Assembly: GCA_009869945.1 (NCBI GenBank) | Contig: WIXG01000272.1 | Location: forward strand, 1-64,000 | Reading direction: 5' to 3' | Length of the DNA: 64,000 nucleotides | From: Mesaphorura yosii | Taxonomy: Eukaryota > Arthropoda > Collembola > Poduromorpha > Tullbergiidae | Shown: positions 20,461 to 32,804 of the stretch, one piece after another | How positions within the stretch are numbered: the first letter of the stretch is position 1 | Layout of the letters: each line of letters opens with the position of its first letter | Notes under the pieces: model-generated | Told to the model about the DNA's origin: nothing | Databases searched by the model: none | What the model saw: only the letters and a program-made list of their open reading frames with translations | Position numbers and translations under genes: made by a program

Positions 20461-23400
20461 GATCGTTTCTATTCGATTGTATTTTCTTGAAGCTTACTCG
20501 AAGCTTACTAACTTGGAACTTTTGATTGGGATTTTTAAGATTGAATTCTTTCAAGTCGTTGTGTCCAGTTGAAGGTCAGTTCTTTGAATGAGAGTAATTT
20601 CAATTGCCCCTTGCACTTGATTCCTTTTCGTATTCTTAAAATAAACAGAAGCCCCAAGTGCTTATCAGCGCTGGGCTGGGCCGGGCCGGTCATGACCACG
20701 GCCAGATTAAGGCTACTTTGAACAGCAGGTCCAGAGTTCAGGTCACAAAATAGGAAAAGACGACACAATGCATAACGAAATGGGGAAGAGAACATGCAAT
20801 GGACGTGACTCACGCATTTTTCGGATAAGTGAAGGGCTCGAAATCTTTCATTCTGAGCTCATTATCGCCTAAAATAAATAAAATCCGCCCAGCGTCCAAT
20901 AAAAAAAAGGTGAACTCTTGAACCTTCGCTAAGGCGGCATACAGCTGACAAGTCTTAAAGCGGCCCGAAATTCATGTGGAAGGTTCATGCAAAATTCTTC
21001 CTATTGTCATTAAAAGCAGCCTGCTTGAAGACGGCTAAGAGGCTGACAAGTCAGTTGCTTGCAGAAACTCGCCTCGAACCCTGAAATCTCGTTATCTCGA
21101 GATCGCCACAAGAATTCTTAATTGGCAGAGCCGCAACGCAACGCGTCGCACCTCGCATTCGTATCTCGCTGAGTCTGAATTCTCAATTTTACTTAAATAC
21201 CAGATTCGCTCGGCCTCCGCTGTGCTGCTGCTGCTGCTGGCTGTCAACCACCATCGGAATTAAATGGAATTAACCCGCACATTTACATAAAATTCACGTT
21301 TCGAGTTTAAAGACTCCTCCGTTAATTAAGTTGTACCAGAAAACAATTAAAGTTGATGTACGAAGCAGAATGGGCAATTATTTTCCAGTTAATTCGCTGT
21401 GCTGTGTTGCGGCTACGGCTGAATTTGAGGCAAGCATGAAGATGGTAAAAGTAAATATTGGCTGGGCCAACGCCGCAACGCGGATCGACGTCTTGACTTC
21501 AAGAAGATGACGTTTACGACCGACTCCGGCTCAAAAGCATGACTTTCACGTTATCACGGCGATTTACGGCCCATTACGTGATGGATTACCCACGGCAAGT
21601 ATTAAAATCTCCTTTATTAAAAAAGTTGATCTTGAATTTACATTTTATTGCGACCGTGTGGAGGAGCCGCAGCCGCAGCATCCTCATCCAGCGCCCAGCA
21701 ACATGTTTTCGTGTAATTCAATATGCATTTACACGGTAACATCTGCCACGTCATGTCTCATGCAGGCAGGGTGAATGCTGAAGGTGTTCATGATCACCGA
21801 TCGCATCGCTCCGCATCGCGTTTTATTGATTTATTGCAGGAGAGCTGCACTATGTTGCAAACAAGATCAAGATCAAGATTACTGCATTCAATGCAGTTGC
21901 CGAGACCTGGCCGGCTTTTAATTTCTGCCAACGCAACACTGTCTTGTCATAATTTCGTACGTAATTACAGTCCGCGCTTACAAGAACACATTTACAGCTA
22001 CACAGCTTCTGTTTTATGACCACGCCACTGCCGTGCCTCGTTTACGCTTGCAAGTGTGAGAAAATTCGTGGTCATCGCTAAAAGCATTCGTGGTGATGGA
22101 ATTTGTAATTAAAAATCATATCAGATCGTAAAATGCTCGACTGCTCTGCAAATGTCCGAAAGCAGAGCGTAACGGGAGAAAAATTGCAAAATACGAACGA
22201 ACACGGCGCCGCCTTGTCTTTCTTCTTGTCATCGTCATTGTCACCGACACCGAATTTATGACAAATCCCGCAACTCTCAACGGCGCGGCAGCAAAAGACA
22301 ACGGAAAATGCTTTAATACTCTGATTGTAATTACTTTACTCGATTTGTGATTCAGGAAGTGCAGAGGAAACGATTTACGAGGCCGAGCAGAGCCTTCGGC
22401 AATAAAATCCATTTAATTTGCGCTTCGTTCAGCAAAGAATCTGGTGGCTCTGCTCTGACTTTGCGTTACGCGCTGCTGTCCTGTCAAAATATTGCGTGTA
22501 ATTAATGGAAAGCGTCCTAAGTAAACATTACTCAGTGCTCACAGACTTATCATCATCATTCCATCGAATGAAATGGACCAAAACGGTAAATGGTCGAGTT
22601 TTGGCTTTTGTGATTGCCATTGCCATTGTTGTGTTTTCATTAATTCTCTGTCTTGCCTTGCCCTGCCCTGTCCGAGCCCGCATTGTTTCGTATCATAAGT
22701 CTCTACATTTTGCACCCGATTAAATCCCGGTTGCTTCGGCCAGTCCTTAAACGGTGACTTTTAGCCTCCGGCCGCAGCCGAGCAATCAGCAGAATTAAAT
22801 TTACGATATTTATTTATTTTTAATAACGAGCCTTCTCTCAGCCACGAAAGCATTGCCTTATTTACACAAGATTAATAAATTACGCGTGCGAGTGCGGCTG
22901 TCTTCGTCTACGTGATCGTTTTTATTATTTATCCTTTTACGTTGTAGTCGTAGTCCGAATCTGTTTACTTTGCATTCGATTTAGCATTGCATTTAGCATC
23001 TCATTGCGTTGCATGGCGAGCATGGGGCATGATTTTTATGGCTTCTGATTTATCACCGCTCGTCAAGTCAATCCCACTTAACTTGAGTCCTCGGTCTCGG
23101 TCCCGTTGTCTATGCCTTTGTCTTTGTGTCTCGCGTCTCGCATCTCGATAATTGATGAATCTTCTTCCTCTTCGCACACGCAGACACAGAAGCAATCGCT
23201 TCGCTTTCACGAGTGGCAATGGCAATTTCGCCTATTCGCAATTCTTCCGTGCAGAAATGCGGCGCGGCGGCGCAGGAGGCCAGGGCAAGCCAGGCTATTC
23301 ATTGATCCTCTCGTGAATGAAACCGCTCATTTGCACCGTGTAATAATTCTGTAATTCTCTTCCGAGGAAAACAAGACTTTAAATTCACTAACGATGAGCC

Positions 23401-25349
23401 GTTCGCGGCAGCAGCGGCGGCTGTGGCGCGGCTGCGAGGACGTCCCGCTGCGTCTTTAATCGTCAAGTTGTGTGTTTTTGTGAAAGAGGTGCATGGCAAG
23501 AGAGATCTCATTACCAAAAACACAAGCGTACGCTTACGCTTTACTCATAGTGCATAGAAACTTTCTTCCTGGCTTGGCCTGAACCTGAGCCGTAGAAATA
23601 CACAGACAGGCAGGCAGGCTTGGGTTTAATTTATTAATAATCTCGCGAAATGAATGAATGAAGCTGAAATGGAGCTGAGCCGACGAGATGGAGGTTTTGA
23701 TCGTTTGTACTTCGGAGACAATGCGTCTGAGCCTGAAAAGTGTGGGTTCCTGGCAATGACACTGCTTTTTGTGGCTTTTTACCAGGACCGGGAACGGGAA
23801 TTTGTAATTAAAACGCGCCAGAGCAACGAAATGCAGCAGCAATGCAGTCTTACACCAAAGAATTATGAATTTGTGGGAGTTTCGGTGCTTCTGTTGTCTG
23901 CAATCTTCGCCGAAGCTCGGTTCGGCTTTCAGCCTTTCCAGCTTGCACTGATTAGCATTCATTGCAGGCTCCGAGACGAATACGAACAGGAATAAGAATA
24001 CGAATTTGAATCTTACATTCGACTAATCACAGTTGATGGGCTAACAATCGCGCGTCGTAGGTTGAGATGCTTGAGACGGGAATCTTGAATGTTTTGATCC
24101 CTGCTCGCAGTTCTTCTGCGCTTCGCCATGCATTTTGATTAGTTGAAACGTTGAAAAGGCCAATTCGACTTTGACTTCTCCGAAAATACGTCCGTGCACG
24201 CATCTTTGCCATTTATTAACTCAAATTTCGATGCTGCTGCGAGACAAGAAGGCTCGGCGATGGAAATGGCAACAATGACATTCCTCACTTCACCCCGGCC
24301 GGCCCGAACAATTGTTCAGCTAATGAGCTCATATCAATTACGTACGTTACGCTCATAGAAGACTCCTAGAGGAATTGCTGCTTGATTGACAATTCTAATA
24401 ATAGCGGACCTGCAACTGCAATTACTCATTATTCATCTCCATTCGCGTACGTATGCAGTATTCGTTGAAACTCAATTAAACCTGTGCTGTGATGGCTGTG
24501 ATGGCTCTTCAATCATTTTCTTGACTTTGGCTTTTTATTCTCGACGCGTCATCTCAGCTCTCAACGCAGTCACAGCCTTACGGCTTACGGCATTCACGCC
24601 ATGGGCTTGATGAGCTGTACCAATATATTGATTATTCTAAATTGGCCCACGTTCGGATTATTTACAGATACGATACAACAATGGCCGGCCATCAAAGTCT
24701 TTAAAATACGCGTACACCTGCATTCGCTCTCGCTGCTGTTGCTGGTATCCAGAGATTCGATTGGATACCAGATTTAAGATTCGGTAGCGAAAGAGTTATT
24801 GGCCGGGTGCTGTGCGGTAATGAGGCCAGGAGCAGAAACAATGCACGCAGTCAGCCAAACCATAAAGAACTGGAGCAGGTTCTCTCATTCTCCTACACTG
24901 TTATACTCTAATCTCACATCATATCTGGAGGGTTGTCAAATTTATTTTGATGTAGTATAAGTCTGTGGTCTGCGCTGCGTCAGCATTTCATAATTTCCCA
25001 TTCAATCCAGCAGCAGCAGCCGCAAGTCAATAGCGAAAGCAATCGAATGGATGGCGGAAGATCGGACCGAAGATCTTCGTTTACTGCATGCCAAGGCAAT
25101 TGAATAGCAGGTCTTCGCTTCGCGAAATGCGTATTCAATTCATCGATCTTCTTACATGCTATTCCGTCGTCCGTCCAGTCCATCTTCCAGTAATAAACTT
25201 CTACTACGTTAACGTTCTACGTTATGAGTTTACCACATCAGTCGGGGGTCGTATTGACTTGGACGGACACGCGAAGCATCCGCAGCAGCATCTTCCATTG
25301 TATTCTTTACGGAGGACCAAGATTGAATCTTCCAGGTATACAATCACCA
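20461..25349. other. Non-coding stretch downstream of the gene cluster
   Basis: No supported gene. The first few hundred bases are the presumed promoter and leader of copy C. A frame at 23654-23995 (113 codons from an ATG, two hydrophobic runs) is matched by an equally long frame on the other strand and has no family resemblance. A (GCT)5 repeat lies at 21224-21238. Confidence 0.45.
21224..21238. repeat. (GCT)5 microsatellite
   Basis: Five exact GCT units. Confidence 0.8.
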
Positions 25350-25713
25350 TCACGCAGACCGGCTGCAGATGCGTACTGCGTATTGCGTGTGCGTGAAAGG
25401 ATCTTGTTTGTAAATTCGACAACTAAATAAAGAAGCCAGCCAGCCAGTCGAATAATGCATGGCTTGGCTAATGAAAAGAGACTGCAGTTCTTGAAGGTTA
25501 ACGGCAGCAGGAGCAAGAAGGGAATAAGTCAAGACGGGCACTGAACAAAAAACGGAACCCCTCCGAGTGTATCAACTTCCCATTGTTACCTTCATCACGG
25601 TCGGGCCAGGCAGACTCGGGACTCAAGAAGGGTCCACGTCTACGTTCGCGTCCGAGGCACTCGTGATTTGAAAGAAGTGGGCTGAGATTGAAAGTATCTT
25701 TTTTCCTTGTTAC
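25350..25713 (-). CDS. Possible two-exon gene fragment, unrecognised
   Basis: On the minus strand a pyrimidine-rich acceptor (CCGTGCAG) opens a frame from 25713 to 25590, ending in a GTAACA donor. After 49 nt a second strong acceptor (GTTTTTTGTTCAG) leads to a frame from 25540 to a TGA at 25350. The two pieces join in frame and read, for example, KDTFNLSPLLSNHECLG and VPVLTYSLLAPAAVNLQELQ. No start exon, family or poly(A) signal was found, and 49 nt is short for an intron in this window. Two well-placed splice sites in one frame make it worth recording, but chance is a fair explanation. Confidence 0.15.
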
Positions 25714-27103
25714 CTGCACGGCAACGAAAGAAGCGAGGGACTGTACTCTTGATTTGGGTCCTTAAGGGAACAAAAGACGAACACATGAGAAGAAGATGAA
25801 GCATTGTTCCGTCGTTGCGTATTGATGGATCTTCTCGAGACATGTATTGTGTTATTGGAAGATCACATTTGCCACTGCCAACTGTACGACGCACTGCGGA
25901 ATGAAGGCACTCTCAAGTGTCAAAATTGTATTTAACGAAATTCGATACGGGCACGGGTCGAAGCCGTCAAAGTTTACGAGCGATGAATTGACTTTGACTG
26001 AACTGAAGAGCAGAAGCAAAAGTAATCTGCTACTGTACTGCGCGAGGAATTCAAAATTTCGCGTCTGGCGCGCCCACAATAGACGTAAACTTCCCAGCAT
26101 GATGGCTCTGCTCGGCTTAATGATTTTTCCATAAATTGAGAAACTGCGAACGTTCAACAGAAAACACAGAACGAACGCGAGAGTCGTAAATAAAATTCAT
26201 TAAATCGCATCGAGTTTTGTGCTGTGATTTTAATCTTTCCGCTTTCCTATTCATTTGCGAATGGTTTTGGCTTTGTTTACGGGCAAGTTTTCAACAGGCA
26301 ACGAACGTAAGTTGGGTTTTGGCTGGTAAATTTATTGTCGTACATGATTGCTAAGAAAATACATAACAAAACAAACCGTGAAACAAATGCAGCGTGTTTG
26401 GCTGGTGAGATTCGTATCGTAATTCTTGCGTCCGCGTCTGCGTCCGCGTTAGCCTTAAAAGTGCAAAAAGAATTTTATGGCCATTTTATTTTTACGACTT
26501 TGCATGATGGCCATTAGACGAGACGAGCCGAGCCAGAATGCCATCTTGGCCTGGCCTGGCCTGGCTTGACTCGACTCGAGCTAATTTTATGGAGATTTCA
26601 TGTCGTAATGAATCAGCTTCAACTCTTGTCTCGTTTCTGGTCGTATTTTGCATTGCCAGCTTAATTTACACATCGGAGCAACATATTTCTAAATATTTAT
26701 TGATCTTTAACAGCGTAGCATCGAGAATTTGACAACAAACGAGCTCCGAGCGAACGAGCTGGCTGGCAAGCTGGCAGAATGAAAATGTTCAAACTCGTCG
26801 AGGGAGAAAATAATTTAAAATAGTTGAAATGATAAAATTTTTCATGAAGCGTTTACAAGCAGGAGAAATGACGATGGGCAACGCAAAAACTGGACAAACT
26901 GGTTGATCATTTTTCCACCGGTCACAATGCGCCTTCGCAATTCAACGCGCATCGTGTAAAGTTGTCAAGTGTTACGACGTTGAACGTTGAAAGGTGAACG
27001 TTGAAAGCGAATCTTTGAAATGCGAGACGTGCTCATTTCTCGACGCGAACAGCGGATGAGTCGAGAGTCGAGAAATCCAAAATCAAATCCAAAATCAAGT
27101 AAA
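25714..27103. other. Non-coding stretch
   Basis: No supported gene. The sequence shows iterated words such as GGCCT and CTCGAC around 26550-26580. Confidence 0.4.
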
Positions 27104-27357
27104 ATGGGTAGCCAAAAGCCAAGCGTCTTGGAACCTGATCCGGGCAGGTAAGTGTTGAAGTGTGTTTATAAATCAGAATAAATTAACACCGCACAACGCA
27201 TTAAATTGCATTGTGCAGTCAGTGTGCAGATTTGGTTTCACATTTCAGGTTTCTCTATGCGAAGAAGCCAGGATTCCAGCGATCAATTCGCCCGGCGAGC
27301 GAAACAATCAAATCTTCTTCTTTCGCTCAAATGCAGTCAGTTGTTGTTAGTCGTTAA
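27104..27357 (+). CDS. Putative short spliced gene or 5' coding exons (50 codons), unrecognised
   Basis: An ATG in good context (AAAATGG) starts a 44-nt exon (27104-27147) ending at CAG|GTAAGTG. A 101-nt intron ends at CACATTTCAG, and the next exon (27249-27357) continues in frame to TAA. The joined product is about 50 aa and reads MGSQKPSVLEPDPG, then RFLYAKKPGFQRSIRP. Intron length and both splice sites match the secure genes in this window. It is basic and without a membrane segment. No AATAAA follows within 200 nt, so the second exon may really splice onward before its stop, making this the 5' end of a larger gene. I recognise no family. Confidence 0.33.
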
Positions 27358-30300
27358 AGAAGCCGAACCTGAACCCGATACTCATTCCAGCTTCCAGAGT
27401 CCAGAGATCAAGTTATGATTGATAAGATCTCGATTCTTGATCTTGGACTTCGACTTGGACGATGATCATCTTCGTCTCAATCTTCTGCTGGGCCTGGGCG
27501 GTTGAGAATTCTAAGGTGACCAGCGGCAGCGGCAGTAATTTTAGAATCTCGCAGTGCTTCGGGCCTTACGATGCACGGCACTGCAGCACGGAAGAAGATA
27601 ACGTATTATTTATAGAGATCTGATAAGGATCGAATCCTGCGACAGCGTCATGCGTGCTTCGGTTTGGAAATGGCTTTACCTTTCCTTGACTTGGCTCTTT
27701 CTCGTCCGTGGTTTTAAGCCCACAATTTTTAATCTGGCCTTTTTGGGGGGAAATCGAATCTTTCACTTTTACGACCATTTCCGGATGAAATATTGCGTAC
27801 AGCGTACAACAGGGCAACGAGAAACGTACGGCAGATCGTAGGGAAGAACAGGGACGTACGCGGACGTGGACGCGGGTCACAGGCGTACAAGCTGCTTACT
27901 TCCAAACTTCTCATGTATCGTGTTCAGGTAGGGCATTCAAGGGAAAAAGGATTTAAATGTAATCACATCAGTTTTCGAGCGTTCAAGGGTACAAGAGATT
28001 AAAACGGGTACTCGAAACTCGAAGGAAACCACAAGATTAATACAAACCCGTGGCCCTCAACGTCGTCTTCTTAAGTGCGTACTTACGATTACGAATATGC
28101 AGAAGTAGAAAGAGAAGAAGAGGAAGAAGCAGAAGGGAAAAGCATCCTTTTGTTTTACGCATGCACGCATTGCATCGACTTGCCTGTCGTGCATATGCAG
28201 TGCATCTGAAGTAAAGTGCATTCAGGTGCAGTGCAGCGAGGCGCCAGTCTCGTCAGGTGAGAGAGTTTAGCATTTAGCAGTGTTGATCATTATAATCATC
28301 TCGACGCAGCAATAAACCATGCAGTATACAGGTTCTGTGCTGCACTGCGACTGCTACCGCGCAGAATAATGATGGAGAGACAAAAGGGTTAAATTATGGT
28401 ACACAACGCAACACGACGCATTACAAGATGATTTACTTCCACTTACCGTGCGTGGATTAAAAAAAATTCATTTACAGCAAGAAAAAAGCTGTATAGCAGC
28501 GTTGCTATTTTTGGATGATTGCACGGACGCTGGACAAAGGCGAAGATGAGATTGGCCGTTGCCTTCAAACTTCATTAAAGCAAAACATTCCGGTACTGTA
28601 CAAGACTCGGATGAGCTAATTTTACGAGTAAGTCTGCATGCATGCGGGATGCGGGTCAAGAGATCATGTGTTCAGATGTTTACATATGTCGCGGTGTCAG
28701 AATTTCATTTTACAGTACTGCATTGCATTGGTCATGGTTCGGATGGACTCAAATGTACAAGACCGAGTTATAAATTGTTCCACTTTGTCCCGCGTCTCGT
28801 ATGACAAGTCGACTGTCGACCGGCCCGGCACCCGAAAACACGGAATACCCAGTAATTCTGTCCGGCGGCACAGAAACGCGGCGGCTTGAGAATAAGAATG
28901 GGAACCAATTCTCGTAAATCGTACTCAATTTGTACTTGTTCTGGTTCTCTGTTCTCCAGTTCTCAGAATGTCCAGCTTGTTGTCCAGCTCCTTTTCCTTT
29001 TGGCAATGCGACAGCGCTCAGTGACTGTGACTTACGCGTCCCCATTTTTGGCTTTTGATTTATGCACGCAGCCCGTAAATGGACATTTACATAAATATTA
29101 AACCCGAAATGGACCGTGTAACGAAATTCCATGTAAATCGGTTCCGTGTACGAGTTTTTCACACTTTTAATGCGATTTTAGCATCTGTCGAGGCGTGAAA
29201 GCAAGAAACTTCTAAAAAAAATCCGTTCATCTGACTTCAAATTGAAGATTGATAAGACTTTCAAGTGGCTTTCTTATTTTTTGTGCTGAACGCAAACTTT
29301 TTGGACGGAAATCAAATGAAATAGGAAAAGAATCGAATTAAGAAATTAATTGCTTTGCGTTTGTATTCCTTGGCTTTCGTGTTGGGCTGCCGTATTGATA
29401 ATTCAAATTGAAATCGAAAAAGTGACAACGCAAACTTGTAAACTTGACTTCGCTTGACAGCAGCTGATTGAATTAAGAGCCCAGCGTCAGCACCAAGTTT
29501 TTATAGCTTTTGTCTGTATTTTTTAATTAGCGGCTGTCTACGCTCCTCAACGTGCGAACGCGCGGTCGGTGTACTTGTTCTTGTTCTTGGAAGTTGAATG
29601 AAGTCAGAAAGTGTGTGGTTGATTGTTTTGTTGAGAGACTCAAGCTGTTAATTTATTCGCGTGATGATGAGGTACAAAATACAAAATACAAAACACGATG
29701 TTGGTGACAATTCGCGGAATAAAACGACTTTAACGGGTTCATGTTCGCGTTCTCGTTCACGTTCACACTTTCGCCACTGCCGAATTTTTTGCTCAGCATC
29801 GGCACGGTGAATTTTCTGAATCAAGAAAAAAAATCGGATCCCGAACCAATCTGTAAAGCAATTCGGCAGTGGCAGTAAACGAGACGCGACTTTGTCGCGT
29901 ACGCGTAGAAAATGACCGTCCGCGTCTGCAGAATTCGAATTCAAATTCAGCATCCGTTGCGAATTGCTTAGCACTGCCACAGGAATTTGCATTCTGCATT
30001 CGCGACCGCGTTCTGCAATTACGTGCGCACGTAATTCCTTAAGCTAATAATTTACTGCGATTCGATCCGGTCGATCGAAGCCAAGCTAAGCTTACCCGCC
30101 AAGCCAGTGTTAAATCTTTGAAAAATCATCTTTGCGATTATCGATTATGACCATCATCATCCCAAAACCCAAATCGCTATCGTTATCTTCTTAATGACTG
30201 ACAAGGCAAGGCAAAGAAAAGCAAACAAAAGACGCCAAAAGATATTTACCATTCACAATTCACCTGGCCATTCTAAATTCAAATTTAAATTTAGAAATCG

Positions 30301-30870
30301 GCTCTCGACTCTTTTGTCTTGTACGAAAGATGATCGCGTCGCGTTCACACAGCAATTTCGCTGCCCATGAACAAAGCCACGACGAGATGAGACGCGACGC
30401 GCTGTGCAATTTCATTGCAGCGCAGTGCAGTGTAACGATTCACTTTTTTCACGAGAGCGGAAAACAAATACAAAAAAATTGAGTACGTACAAAATGTTAA
30501 TTCCTAAAAATAGCGGAATGCTCAAGCAAAAAGCTGCCAGCTCAAGATCAAATTCAATAACAACGAGATTAAGTTTCTGTTTCTTGCTCTTTTCTTATTC
30601 TTCCTGCGCTGCTCGGATTCTGGCTACGGTAATATGAGATTATTGGGTTCTTGCTCTTCAGTTCGTCAAATCGGAATTCGAGTACGAGTGCGACTGCGAG
30701 GCCTTTTTTCTTCGTCACCGGTCGTCTTTCGTCAACCATGAATAAACCAAATAATTACCGCTTGGGCCACTACTGCTCGGGCTCGGGGCTAACTACGTGC
30801 TTGTGATGGTTACGGCAATGACACATAATAACAATAATCATCCGGCCGCCGGACCGCTGCTTGTTAGCAG

Positions 30871-30888
30871 CCGTCGACGCGTCGACGG
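30871..30888. repeat. 18-bp perfect palindrome
   Basis: CCGTCGACGCGTCGACGG is identical to its reverse complement. A GCTGC...GCAGC stem precedes it, so the DNA could form adjoining hairpins. Confidence 0.85.
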
Positions 30889-32784
30889 GCGGACCCAACA
30901 AGTACAAAATACAAGGAATTGTTGACACTTTTATGCACAGCCAACATTGTTTATTGTTTTAAGTGAGAATCAATCGCCAATCGCCTTGTTTTCTGTTCGA
31001 AGGTTGAACGAACGCCGTGCCTTCTGGCTTCGGCTCAGGCCGAACGCTGCGCTGATTCAAAATTGGTTCAACGTTCAAGTTTGTTCTGAGAATCGCTGTT
31101 TCGATTTCTTTCGAACACGAAACCCAGAAACCCAAAGACGCAAGGCGCAAGGCGCATTAATGAATTAAGGAATTAACACTCTTTGAGCTCTGAAAGAGCG
31201 TTAATTACAAACATCACTTTTAATAAGGCGCTGCGCCTGCGACTTTCCAGTTGCTCAATTCCCAATTCAGTTTACATTTTGCATTCTCAATTCGCATGCA
31301 CCATTCACTACACGCGTAATTCGGGCGGATTATTTACTGAATGAATAGAACCAGATTAAAATTGCGAAATCAGCTGCTTGCATTCATATAAATCGAGCCA
31401 AGCACGCAAATACGCAAGATTTATGAATTCTCGAGCGAAATTGCACAATTTACGAGCGCAGCTCTCGAAAACTCAGGACAAGAATTCTAAATTCCAATCT
31501 GGCAAGCTGCAGGCTGAGAAATCTACGCTGACGTTTGTCAACTGCCGTCTGTCGTGCGTCTCTTCGCGCCGTCGTCGTGAGTAAACGTTGACAAGCTCGA
31601 GACTCGACGCGGCTCATAAAAATGATAAATTACTATTTGATGATTAAGTAATCGTTTCATACGCATACTCGTGATTTTATGCTATACTACCAGAATGCAC
31701 TTCGCGTACGTCCGTACGATGATCATTACGATGTTGACATACGTAACGTATGAATTACAAATTGGTTATTATAATAATCGAGTCGAGCACGCCGGATTTC
31801 ATAAATAAATAATGTGCATTTTATTACTCAGCGTCTTGTGAGATTGCGTATGGCGATGAGGATGATGCCAGCAATTAATTTGTGCTCTGTGCAATGTAAA
31901 CACGACGACGCGTTGAAGATTTGGCTTCGGCTTTCGCTTGGGCTGGGCTACTTTGTCAATTCAAGTATGGTGAATGTAGAATAGAATGTACAAAACACAA
32001 CACAAGGCACAAGTGATCATCGTCATTAATGTAATCATCGTGTATCACATCTCATCATCTTCAGCTTCTTCAGCAATTGCAAATTATTGTGCAATGTGTA
32101 ATAAAGATGCACTGCACTCGTATTCGTGTTTGTATTAGTATTCGTACGCGAAATGCAATGCATCTTCTTTTAATGGGCTGGCCACTTCTTCGAGCCGTTT
32201 GGCGTTCGAGACTCGACTGACCCACTTTCATTTCGCATTGCACTGCATCTTGAGAATGAGAATCCTACTGCATCCTCGACACTCGAGACTCGAAGTGGCT
32301 GGCTGCAGCCTTTTTATGGTCTTGGTCCAGTGTTCCAGTGCTGGTCGGACGAATTATTTTTCTCCAGTGCTTAAGTGTACATAAATTAAGTCCATAAACG
32401 CTCCTCTGCTTTCTTCGCTCGCTCGCGTAATGTGACTCCAGTTAATGAAATTCTCAACCGGTCGGACGGACACTCGTTCTCGTACTCTCTTACGAGTACT
32501 GCGCCCCATAATTCACAATTTAAACTTTTAAACCCCGAAATGCGGAAAATTCTGAATTTACGAGCGCATAATTTCAAGCTGGGGCAGCCACAAATAGGAC
32601 GAGATTCCCGGAGAATGTGCATTCCTCATCCGAGATTATGATTATTAGCTATTTAGTTAAGTCCAACCATGCTTAATTTGGTCACGGTCTCAATCTTGAC
32701 TGAAGACTCGTATCTCATCAATATTCAATAGCTTTTGTATTTTCTCCGTCGTGGATGGATTGAAATTGAATTGCGTGAAGTGTA

Positions 32785-32804
32785 GGCCTGGCCTGGCCTG
32801 GCCT
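32785..32804. repeat. (GGCCT)4 tandem repeat
   Basis: Four exact GGCCT units. Confidence 0.85.

Noticed and set aside
23534-23995. Overlapping open frames of 113 codons (plus) and 142 codons (minus)
   Set aside because: Both strands are open with equally plausible composition and no splice, poly(A) or family support, so neither can be chosen.
27605-27640. A GGATCGAATCC word resembling a tRNA T-loop box
   Set aside because: No matching A box, acceptor stem or anticodon arm could be placed at the right distance on either strand.
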